A stretch of 64,000 nt of DNA from Clostridia bacterium (lineage in GTDB: Bacteria > Bacillota > Clostridia > Christensenellales > Borkfalkiaceae): the NCBI GenBank assembly GCA_017626495.1, contig JAGAIP010000005.1, positions 248,001 through 312,000 of the forward strand, read 5' to 3'. Below are positions 33,156-40,492 of the stretch, piece after piece. The notes under the pieces were generated by a model. The model saw only the letters and a program-made list of their open reading frames with translations. It made no database searches and was not told the DNA's origin. Made by a program: the position numbers and the translations under genes. Numbering within the stretch: position 1 is the first letter of the stretch; each line of letters begins with the position of its first letter.

Positions 33156-33178
33156 AAAAAGCGGAGCTTTCGCTCCGC
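33156..33178 (-). terminator. Terminator of the recF-VanW-DUF1836 region
   Basis: GCGGAGC, loop GAAA, GCTCCGC, then TTTTT on the minus strand; a very stable tetraloop hairpin. Confidence 0.9.
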
Positions 33179-33191
33179 AAGAAAAATGAAG

Positions 33192-33716
33192 TTATTGAGG
33201 CTCCTGCGCTTCGACGATGAGTCCTCTCTTTAACGCGACGATTTTCTGCTCGAAAATTTTCATACCCACGGAGAGCGCAAGCGCGTTGCCGTACGGCAGG
33301 AAGAGTTCTTCTTCCCAATCAATGGCGGAAATGGGCTCGGAATGAAGCACGCGCTCGATGCACTCGCAAAAACTGTGGTACGCTACGCGCAACTCGTCGT
33401 GGCTTTTACCCTGCGCGCTCGTCAAGAGAAGCGTTTTGATCTCTCCGATCGCGTACACCTTTTTGAGCACGCAGATGACGATGAGAAAACAAATCTGTAT
33501 TTTATCGTATTTCTTGTTCTTCGGGGGCGTGATCAAGCCCTGTTTGACGTAGTTATTGATCATGGACGAGGTGATAAAGTCCTCCGACTTGTCGATTTCA
33601 AGCGCGGAGAGCGACGAATTGAGCACGCTCAACACCTGATCCATATACAGCTCTACGTTGGGAAGTTCGTTCGTGCGGGGGAGATGAAACGCTTCCATCT
33701 TCTCCTTAAATTCCAT
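33192..33716 (-). CDS. DUF1836 domain protein, MerR-like
   Basis: 174 residues from the ATG at 33716. The promoter at 33748-33776 would start transcription at about 33741, so the upstream ATG at 33740 would be leaderless, while 33716 has AGGA six bases before it. DUF1836 proteins carry a MerR-type helix-turn-helix; here FITSSMINNYVKQGLITPPK is the HTH and KYDKIQICFLIVICVLKKVY follows. They are common in Clostridia and of unknown target. A shared role with recF or VanW is not implied. Confidence 0.82.
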   Translation of the reverse strand: MEFKEKMEAFHLPRTNELPNVELYMDQVLSVLNSSLSALEIDKSEDFITSSMINNYVKQGLITPPKNKKYDKIQICFLIVICVLKKVYAIGEIKTLLLTSAQGKSHDELRVAYHSFCECIERVLHSEPISAIDWEEELFLPYGNALALSVGMKIFEQKIVALKRGLIVEAQEPQ

Positions 33717-33747
33717 AAATTCCTGTCTGACCTGTTCCATACCTCGA

Positions 33748-33776
33748 ATTATAGCACACCGAGCGCGAAATTTCAA
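33748..33776 (-). promoter_or_regulatory. Promoter of the DUF1836 gene
   Basis: TTGAAA (33771-33776) and TATAAT (33748-33753) on the minus strand with a 17-base spacer; the -35 box overlaps the stop codon of the VanW gene. Confidence 0.75.
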
Positions 33777-34957
33777 TCTATTTTCTGCACTTTTCGGATA
33801 ATTCCGCGCACCGCCTGATATTTATCCTTGCGAATACGCCTGCGCTCGACGAGTTTTCCGCCCTCGTAGACGTTGAGATACCCCTCGCTTATAAGTCCGC
33901 TCTTTGCCCGCCGCACCACCTCCTCCCGTTCCCCGTAGACGATTTCCTCTTCGGGCGGAAGAATGGTCGAAAGCACGGTGGAAGAACATTCGTACACTCT
34001 CCCGTCGCTCTTTCCGTAGACCGTCGCGGTGAGTTTTCCGTTGTTCACGCGGCACGAAAGATAGACGGGCGTATCGTGCGGATTGACGAATTTCAAATCG
34101 GACGAGGAAGAGACCATCGCGTCGAACGAAGGAGCGACGTACCCGACCGAGAGACTGTGCGCCCTCGATTCGGTCACGGTAAGCCCTGCAAGGAGCGCCG
34201 CGTTGTACAGCGTCGTGCTCACCTGGCACACGCCTCCGCCCACCCCCTCGGTGTACACGCCGTTCATGATGACCGCCGCCTTTTGGAATCCGTTCGCTTC
34301 CGTGCGCGCGCCGACCGTTCGATTGAAGGAAAACGTCTCGTGCGGATAGAGCACCGTGCCGTTGATTTTAGACGCCGCAAGGGCGATGTTTTTGCTCCTG
34401 CCCCGATTTTCGGCGTCGAACGTGGTGAAAAACGCGGAGAGTTTCGCGGTATTCGTTCGAAGTTCGGCTTCCGTGACCTTGCGTTTTTCCTCTTTGAACG
34501 AAAGACGGACGGTTTCGTGCGTTTCGTTCAGGGAGCGAAAGACGTCCTCTTTGAGCTTTTCCGGATCCACCGCCCTGCCGTCGTTCCCTGCATGATAGGA
34601 AAACGAGCCGTCAAAGGAGACGCTCGCGTCCACCGCCCGTTCGTGATAGTCCATGCAGATTCGTTCGAACACGTCCGTTTCCCCTTTGAGCCCGTATATC
34701 CGCTCGCTCTCGTACGTTCCGCGCTTTGCGCCGAGCAAATCGTACACGTTGCTCCGCTCGTAAATTTCTCTCTGCGAAAATTCAAGGTTTCCCGAAGGCG
34801 TCTCGATGGTGAGAGTGGGCGTTCTGTCGAGCGCTTGCATCGCCTGACGGTACGTCATTCCGCCCACGTCGATCCCGTCGATGACCACTCCTTTTTCTAC
34901 CGTTCCGAAAAAAAGAGCGCCTGCCGCAAGGACAGACGCAAGTATTCCAAATTGCAC
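33773..34957 (-). CDS. VanW-domain exported protein
   Basis: 394 residues. One hydrophobic segment at the N-terminus (about 3-18) acts as signal anchor or signal peptide. A peptidoglycan-binding-like region covers about 25-170 (VVIDGIDVGGMTYRQAMQAL), and the VanW domain follows at about 180-320 with LYPHETFSFNRTVGARTEAN, GGGVCQVSTTLYNAALLAGL and the HSLSVGYVAP segment; the Cys and Gly-rich turn are conserved. VanW occurs in some vancomycin clusters but is mostly a general cell-wall protein of unknown activity. It lies 42 bases after recF in the same direction. Confidence 0.9.
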   Translation of the reverse strand: MQFGILASVLAAGALFFGTVEKGVVIDGIDVGGMTYRQAMQALDRTPTLTIETPSGNLEFSQREIYERSNVYDLLGAKRGTYESERIYGLKGETDVFERICMDYHERAVDASVSFDGSFSYHAGNDGRAVDPEKLKEDVFRSLNETHETVRLSFKEEKRKVTEAELRTNTAKLSAFFTTFDAENRGRSKNIALAASKINGTVLYPHETFSFNRTVGARTEANGFQKAAVIMNGVYTEGVGGGVCQVSTTLYNAALLAGLTVTESRAHSLSVGYVAPSFDAMVSSSSDLKFVNPHDTPVYLSCRVNNGKLTATVYGKSDGRVYECSSTVLSTILPPEEEIVYGEREEVVRRAKSGLISEGYLNVYEGGKLVERRRIRKDKYQAVRGIIRKVQKID

Positions 34958-34999
34958 CGCACCCTCCCGTTTCTGACAGTATGCGTTTTTTTCTTTCCG

Positions 35000-36088
35000 T
35001 TATGCCTTGATGAGACGACCTTCCGAAATGCGTATTTTCTGCGCGTCCTTGCCGTAGAGCGCGCGCTCCGCGTGCGTGCAAGTGACGATGGTCTGCAACC
35101 CTTCCACCTTTTCGACGAGCTTTTTCCGCCTCGGAAGATCGAGCTCGGACATGACGTCGTCCAGAATGAGCACGGGGCTCTCTCCCGTCAGACGCTTGAA
35201 AATTTCCACTTCCGCGAATTTGATGGAAAGGGCGACCGTTCTCGTCTGTCCCTGCGAGGCGAACTGCTTTGCGTCCAGCTCCCCGATGCGAATATCCAAA
35301 TCGTCCCTGTGCGGACCGACGGAAGTAAAACCGAGGCGCATGTCGCGCTCGTACCGTTCCTGCATTTCCCGATAAAGTTTCTCTTTGATCTCCTCTTCGT
35401 CGCCCCTGTATTTTCTCTCGCAGGCGATGAAAAGCTCCTCCGCCCCGTCCGTCAGATAGGCGTGCGCCTCTTTTGCATAGGGGGCAAGCAAGTCCACATA
35501 CTCTTTGCGAGCTTTGCCGATGATCGCGGCGTAGGTACAGAGCTGTTCGTCCCAGACGGGCAACGTCTCCAAAATAAGGGAATCGTTCTTCTCTTTCAAA
35601 AGGGTATTTCTCTGTTCCAGAATCTTGCGGTAACGGAGCAAGGCGGTATAATAGCGCCTGGACGTCTGCGAAATGGAAATATCGAGAAAGCGTCTTCTCT
35701 CGTCGGGCCCGTCCTGAATGAGCCTCAGTTCCCCCGGAGAGAAAAAGACGGAATTGATATTTCCGATCCAGTCTGCCGTCTTTGCGACTTTGACGCCGTT
35801 GACGCGCAGTTCTTTCCCGTGTTCGCGAATGACGGCTTCTAGCGTGATCGCACCGTATCTGCTTTCCGCCGTCGCGGAAAGGGACGCTTCTTCACAACCC
35901 CTTCTGATCAGCTGATTATCCCTGCGGATCCTGAGCGACGTCCCCGTACAGAGATAAAAGACCGCCTCGGCGCAATTCGTCTTTCCCTGCGCGTTTTTCC
36001 CGATCAACACGTTGAGCCCCTCCCCGAACGTGAAGGTTTCCTTCTCATAATTTCTGAAATTGGTCAAAGTTAAATTTTTTATGCGCAT
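35000..36088 (-). CDS. recF: DNA replication and repair protein RecF
   Basis: 362 residues. RecF binds gapped DNA and with RecOR loads RecA. Walker A is GKNAQGKTN near 30-38, signature region SQGQTRTVALSIKFAEVEIF near 265, Walker B ILDDVMSELDLPRRKKLVE near 300. It points away from dnaA, unlike the common dnaA-dnaN-recF order. No good ribosome site precedes the ATG at 36088; the N-terminus MRIKNLTLTNFRNYE is the normal one. Confidence 0.96.
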   Translation of the reverse strand: MRIKNLTLTNFRNYEKETFTFGEGLNVLIGKNAQGKTNCAEAVFYLCTGTSLRIRRDNQLIRRGCEEASLSATAESRYGAITLEAVIREHGKELRVNGVKVAKTADWIGNINSVFFSPGELRLIQDGPDERRRFLDISISQTSRRYYTALLRYRKILEQRNTLLKEKNDSLILETLPVWDEQLCTYAAIIGKARKEYVDLLAPYAKEAHAYLTDGAEELFIACERKYRGDEEEIKEKLYREMQERYERDMRLGFTSVGPHRDDLDIRIGELDAKQFASQGQTRTVALSIKFAEVEIFKRLTGESPVLILDDVMSELDLPRRKKLVEKVEGLQTIVTCTHAERALYGKDAQKIRISEGRLIKA

Positions 36089-36137
36089 AGACGAGATATT
36101 TTTGAAAAAAAGGCTTTCTTTTCCGTGAAAAATGTAT

Positions 36138-36143
36138 TATAAT
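36138..36143 (+). promoter_or_regulatory. Candidate -10 box of dnaA
   Basis: TATAAT on the plus strand about 60 bases before the dnaA start. The matching -35 region (TTTCTT at 36115-36120) is poor, which would fit a regulated promoter. Its assignment is tentative. Confidence 0.45.
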
Positions 36144-36155
36144 GATATCGGTATT

Positions 36156-36184
36156 ATTATACCAAAAATCAGATGAAATTACAA
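36156..36184 (-). promoter_or_regulatory. Promoter of recF
   Basis: TTGTAA (36179-36184) and TATAAT (36156-36161) on the minus strand, 17-base spacer. It lies inside the 113-base gap between dnaA and recF and overlaps the dnaA leader. Confidence 0.7.
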
Positions 36185-36201
36185 ACGGAATTGAGGACAA
36201 A

Positions 36202-37584
36202 ATGGCTGAAAATATGCAAGTGGAAATTTTATGGGAAAAGATCTTAAAGGTCGCGGAAACGGAGATTACCCCCAAGGCCTCTTTTTCCACGTTTATAAGA
36301 CCTTTGAAACCCGTCTCGATGTCGGGCAGAAAAATCGTCTTACAGACGCCGAGCGACCTCGTCGTGGAGACGCTCTCTCGCCCCGGAGAAGATTCGCTTG
36401 CGGAAAGACTGCGCGGCGCGATCGTCCATGCCGACGTCGGTGTGACCGACTTTGCCCTTTCTCTCGGCGGAAAGGTCGTTTACAATGCGGACGCGGAGGG
36501 CATGGTCTACGACAACGACTTCGAGGCGATGCACCTCAACAAGAACTTCACCTTCGAATCGTTCGTCGTCGGTCCTTCCAACCAATTCGTCTATTCCGCG
36601 GCGAAACTCGTCTCGGAGAATCCCAGCGGAGACGGCTACAATCCCCTCTATATTTACGGCGGAACGGGACTTGGAAAGACGCACCTCGTGCAAGCCATCG
36701 CCAACGACATTCAGATGCGAAAGCCCTCTTTCCGCGTTCTTTACACCACGCTTGAAAAATTCCTCAACGAATTTACCAAATCCCTCGCCTCCGCAAACGG
36801 CAAAGCCGCCACGACGGACAGGCGCGCAAAGTTCCGCGCACACTATCGGAACGTGGATATGCTCATCATCGACGATATTCAGTTCCTTGCCGGAAAACCG
36901 GGCGTGCAGGAAGAATTTTTCCACACGTTCAACGACTTATACGCGCAGAACAAACAGATTATTTTAACCTCGGACGTAGAGCCCGACAAGATCTCCACGC
37001 TCGAAGAACGGCTCCGCACGCGCTTTAAGGGCGGACTCATTCTCGAAGTAACTCCCCCCGACGAAAAGACGAAGATCGAAATTCTGCGCAGAAAAGCGTT
37101 CGAGAGAAAAATCGTCATTCCCGAGGACGTTCTTTCCTTCCTCGCCGTAGATTCGGGCAGCGACGTGAGAACGCTGGAAGGAAGAGTCAACAAGCTCTAC
37201 CTTGCGAGCCGTCTGTACGAGAAAGAAGTCTCCATCGAGCTTGCCGCGCTCGCGCTCGATAAATCCGTTCCGGACGAAGGCAACAAGGACAACGACACCG
37301 TTACGGCGGAAAACGTCATCAAATGCGTCTGCGACTATTACAAAGTTACGAAAACGGACATACTCGGTTCCAACCGCAAGGCGGAACTCGTAAAAGCAAG
37401 ACAGGTCGCCTGCTATCTGATGTACGAGATTCTCAACCTTCCCCTCGTCACCATCGGAAAGCAGATGAACAGAGACCACGCGACCGTCATCTATTCCAAA
37501 AATAAAATTACGGGACTCATCGATAAGAGCGTCGCCATCGCAAAGGAAGTCGACGACATCAAGAGTACGATATTAAAGAAATGA
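36202..37584 (+). CDS. dnaA: Chromosomal replication initiator DnaA
   Basis: 460 residues from the ATG at 36202 (GAGG upstream). Domain I covers about 1-85, a short linker follows, the AAA+ domain has Walker A GGTGLGKTHLVQAIA near 158 and Walker B IIDDIQFLAGKPGVQ near 220, and the DNA-binding domain IV ends with NRDHATVIYSKNKI, the helix that reads DnaA boxes. No DnaA-box cluster is visible in the flanking gaps. The stop overlaps the start of mnmG by 4 bases. Confidence 0.97.
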   Translation: MAENMQVEILWEKILKVAETEITPKASFSTFIRPLKPVSMSGRKIVLQTPSDLVVETLSRPGEDSLAERLRGAIVHADVGVTDFALSLGGKVVYNADAEGMVYDNDFEAMHLNKNFTFESFVVGPSNQFVYSAAKLVSENPSGDGYNPLYIYGGTGLGKTHLVQAIANDIQMRKPSFRVLYTTLEKFLNEFTKSLASANGKAATTDRRAKFRAHYRNVDMLIIDDIQFLAGKPGVQEEFFHTFNDLYAQNKQIILTSDVEPDKISTLEERLRTRFKGGLILEVTPPDEKTKIEILRRKAFERKIVIPEDVLSFLAVDSGSDVRTLEGRVNKLYLASRLYEKEVSIELAALALDKSVPDEGNKDNDTVTAENVIKCVCDYYKVTKTDILGSNRKAELVKARQVACYLMYEILNLPLVTIGKQMNRDHATVIYSKNKITGLIDKSVAIAKEVDDIKSTILKK

Positions 37585-39440
37585 AATCATTTTCCTTAGG
37601 ACAATACGACGCAGTCGTCATCGGCGCGGGCCACGCAGGTTGCGAGGCGGCGCTCGCGCTCGCGAGGACGGGACAGAAAACAGCGATGCTCACGCTCAGC
37701 CTCGACTCCATCGGATTCATGGCTTGCAACCCGTCTATCGGCGGAACGGCGAAAGGGCATCTCGTCCGCGAAATCGACGCGCTCGGCGGAGAAATGGGAA
37801 TCAACGCCGATAAGACCTGCCTGCAACTGAGAATGCTCAACGTCGGAAAAGGCGCGGCGGTGCAATCCCTGCGCGCGCAATGCGACAAAAACAAGTACCA
37901 TACCGAGATGAAACGCACCCTCGAACATACGGAAAACCTGCGTATCTTGCAGGGAGAGGCGGCGGAAATACTCGTTGAAAACGGCCGCGTCGTCGGCGTC
38001 AAAACGACGTTCGGGGGAATTCTCTCCTGCCGCGCCGTCGTCGTCGCCACGGGCGTCTACTTAAATTCCGAAACCATCACGGGGGAAGAAATCAGGCAAA
38101 GCGGACCGAACGGATTTTCCCGCGCCACGCATCTGACGGATTCCCTGCGTTCCCTCGGCTATACCGTTCGCCGTTTCAAGACGGGCACGCCCGCAAGGCT
38201 GGACGCAAGGACGATCGACTTTTCCGTCTGCACGCCGCAAAAGGGAGACGAACATATTTATCCCCTGTCCTATATGACGAAGGGAAAGCCGAATCAATCG
38301 GCGGACTGCTATCTGACCTATACCAACGCAAAGACGCACGAGGTCATTTTGGAAAATCTCGACCGTTCCCCCCTCTATAACGGAGCCATTACGAGCACGG
38401 GACCGAGATATTGTCCTTCCATCGAAACGAAGGTCGTCCGTTTCCGCGACAAAGAGCGACACCAGCTCTTTTTGGAGCCCGAGGGCGAAGACACGCTCGA
38501 AGTGTACGTTCAGGGGCTCTCCACTTCCCTGCCTCACGATCTGCAACTGGATATGTATCACACGGTCGCAGGGTTGGAACGAGCGGATTTCATGCGCTTT
38601 GCCTATGCCATCGAATACGACTGCATCGACACGAAAGATATGCTCCCCACGCTCGAAAGCAAGCTTGCGGAGGGATTATACACGGCGGGGCAGATCAACG
38701 GCACGAGCGGATACGAAGAGGCGGCGGCGCAAGGACTTATCGCAGGGCTCAACGCCTCGCTCAAACTCAGAAATTTACCGCCGCTCATCTTAAAGCGCGA
38801 CGAATCGTACATCGGCGTCATGATCGACGATCTTTGCACGAAAGGCACGGACGAGCCGTACAGAATCATGACGAGCCGCGCGGAATACCGACTTCTTCTC
38901 CGTCAGGACAATGCGGATTTCCGTCTGACGGAATACGGAAGAAAGGCAGGGCTCGTCAGCGACGAACGCTACGAAGTATTCGAGCGGAGAAAGGCGGACT
39001 ATGCGTCCGTCATGGCGCTTTTGTCCGAAAAGATTCCCTATGAAAAGGTCTGTCCGTTCCTCACCGAGCACGGGGAAAACGCACCCACAGGCAGGGTGAC
39101 CTATGCCGACCTCATCAGACGGGGATATTCTCTCCGCGAGATCGGGAACGCCTTTTCACTCGAAGTCGATTCGGAAGTCTGGGAGACGGCGGAAACGGAG
39201 ATCCGCTACGAGGGGTATCTCAAAAAGAGCCTCGCGCAGATTGAAAAAACCAAACAGCTGGAAGAAAAACCGTTGTCCGCAAACATCGACTATCATTCGA
39301 TTTTGGGACTTCGCCTGGAAGCGCGCGAAAAGCTGGACGGGGTAAAACCCCTTTCCATCGGACAGGCGTCGCGTATTCCCGGCGTCAACCCTGCGGACGT
39401 CGCCGTTCTCTTATTATATTTATCGACCAACAAGGAGTAA
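37581..39440 (+). CDS. mnmG: tRNA uridine-5-carboxymethylaminomethyl modification enzyme MnmG
   Basis: 619 residues. With MnmE it makes the cmnm5 modification at U34. The FAD-binding N-terminus is VVIGAGHAGCEAALALARTG near 11-30; conserved are GGTAKGHLVREIDALGGEMG near 50, TGTPARLD and PRYCPSIETKVVRF, and the C-terminal helical domain with NIDYHSILGLRLEAREKL. Its start codon overlaps the dnaA stop (ATGA), which couples tRNA modification to dnaA expression. Confidence 0.97.
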   Translation: MKSFSLGQYDAVVIGAGHAGCEAALALARTGQKTAMLTLSLDSIGFMACNPSIGGTAKGHLVREIDALGGEMGINADKTCLQLRMLNVGKGAAVQSLRAQCDKNKYHTEMKRTLEHTENLRILQGEAAEILVENGRVVGVKTTFGGILSCRAVVVATGVYLNSETITGEEIRQSGPNGFSRATHLTDSLRSLGYTVRRFKTGTPARLDARTIDFSVCTPQKGDEHIYPLSYMTKGKPNQSADCYLTYTNAKTHEVILENLDRSPLYNGAITSTGPRYCPSIETKVVRFRDKERHQLFLEPEGEDTLEVYVQGLSTSLPHDLQLDMYHTVAGLERADFMRFAYAIEYDCIDTKDMLPTLESKLAEGLYTAGQINGTSGYEEAAAQGLIAGLNASLKLRNLPPLILKRDESYIGVMIDDLCTKGTDEPYRIMTSRAEYRLLLRQDNADFRLTEYGRKAGLVSDERYEVFERRKADYASVMALLSEKIPYEKVCPFLTEHGENAPTGRVTYADLIRRGYSLREIGNAFSLEVDSEVWETAETEIRYEGYLKKSLAQIEKTKQLEEKPLSANIDYHSILGLRLEAREKLDGVKPLSIGQASRIPGVNPADVAVLLLYLSTNKE

Positions 39441-39442
39441 TT

Positions 39443-40369
39443 ATGTCCCCCGAAAACCAACCGCAACTCGATTATCTCATCATCAACGGAAAAATCAAAA
39501 GAGCAGGCGAGCTTTTGGCGCAGGGCGATTATTTCGCCGCCGCGAGAGTTCTTCCCGCCGTCAACACGTTCGAAGTGATGAGATTGCGCCTGCTCATCGA
39601 AAACAGCGTCAAAAACGAAGATGAGCTTGCGCATCTGCGCGAAACGCCCCTGATGGGAAGCGAGACCTTTCAGAATCTTCTGAGCGTCTGCGACGACGAA
39701 CAGCGCGCGCTGTTTTTGCGCGTCGACGAGGCGTGTACGCTCAACGAAGCGATCCGCGCCGAACTCGAACGGGGGTACGAACTCATCGCATACGAATATT
39801 TCAACGAGGCGGCGGCATTCGCCGCAGGGCTTGCGGAAACTTATCCCGACCGCGCCGAGGTCTGGAACATGATCATTCTCGCAAAGAGCAAGATCATTCC
39901 TGCAAGGGATTTCGCCGCGCCCGTCTTGAAGCGGAACGCCTCGCTCGAAAAGTTCAGCGAGTATAAAGAGCTCATCGCCTGTTCGGATTTCCGCTATCTG
40001 ACGCAGAGACCCGAATATGCGGAACGTTATCTCAAAACGAAAGCGGACATCATCGTGGAAAAGAACGAGCAGGTCGTTCGGGAAAAGACGGCGCTCTCCG
40101 TCGTCTTCTCGCGCGTCACCCTCGGGCTCGGACTCTTTTCTCTTCTGCTTCTCCTACCCTATTTCCTCTTTTTCGACTCCGTCGGGGGCGTGGTCATCGG
40201 CGTATTCGGCGTAATGGTCGCCATCGCCGCCGTGGTCTGCAACGTGCGCGTGAATATGCTCGATACGCAAAAGCCGCTCCGCGAAAGCACCCGTTCCTAC
40301 ACGCTCCTCTTTTTGCTTATTCTCGCTTACGTCATCGTGCTCTGTTTCGGAATTCCCATGGCTCTATGA
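39443..40369 (+). CDS. Membrane protein with helical-repeat N-terminus
   Basis: 308 residues, no family recognised. The first 210 residues are helical and read like degenerate TPR units (ELLAQGDYFAAARVLPAVNT, AYEYFNEAAAFAAGLAETYP), facing the cytoplasm. Three membrane helices follow at about 225-245, 248-268 and 285-305. AAGGAG overlaps the mnmG stop, so it is third gene of the dnaA-mnmG operon and ends at the terminator at 40370-40396. Its position suggests a housekeeping role specific to this lineage. Confidence 0.7.
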   Translation: MSPENQPQLDYLIINGKIKRAGELLAQGDYFAAARVLPAVNTFEVMRLRLLIENSVKNEDELAHLRETPLMGSETFQNLLSVCDDEQRALFLRVDEACTLNEAIRAELERGYELIAYEYFNEAAAFAAGLAETYPDRAEVWNMIILAKSKIIPARDFAAPVLKRNASLEKFSEYKELIACSDFRYLTQRPEYAERYLKTKADIIVEKNEQVVREKTALSVVFSRVTLGLGLFSLLLLLPYFLFFDSVGGVVIGVFGVMVAIAAVVCNVRVNMLDTQKPLRESTRSYTLLFLLILAYVIVLCFGIPMAL

Positions 40370-40396
40370 AAAAAGTCGCTCAAAAAGCGACTTTTC
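40370..40396 (+). terminator. Terminator of the dnaA operon
   Basis: AAAAAGTCGCT, loop CAAAA, AGCGACTTTT, followed by a T-rich stretch. Confidence 0.88.
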
Positions 40397-40424
40397 TCTT
40401 TGATATTTTCACGCAAAAAACACC

Positions 40425-40472
40425 TTTTTCGGCAAAATAAACGCGTATTCTGTTCCGTATCTTTGGTATGAT
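40425..40472 (+). promoter_or_regulatory. Candidate spoIIE promoter with a Spo0A-box-like site
   Basis: TATGAT at 40467-40472 can serve as -10 and there is no good -35 at 17 bases, as is typical for Spo0A-activated promoters. TTTTTCGGCAAAA at 40425-40437 reads TTTTGCCGAAAAA on the other strand, one change from the 0A-box core TTTTGTCGAAAA, and sits roughly 42-54 bases upstream of the expected transcript start. Confidence 0.5.
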
Positions 40473-40492
40473 GCGGAAAAGAGGTACTGTTT

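Noticed and set aside
33061-33191. T-box leader for asnS
   Set aside because: The distance from promoter to start codon is about 30 bases and no AGGGTGG-type T-box sequence is present.
36089-36201. Possible oriC between recF and dnaA
   Set aside because: The gap is only 113 bases, has no TTATNCACA-like boxes, and is explained by two promoters.
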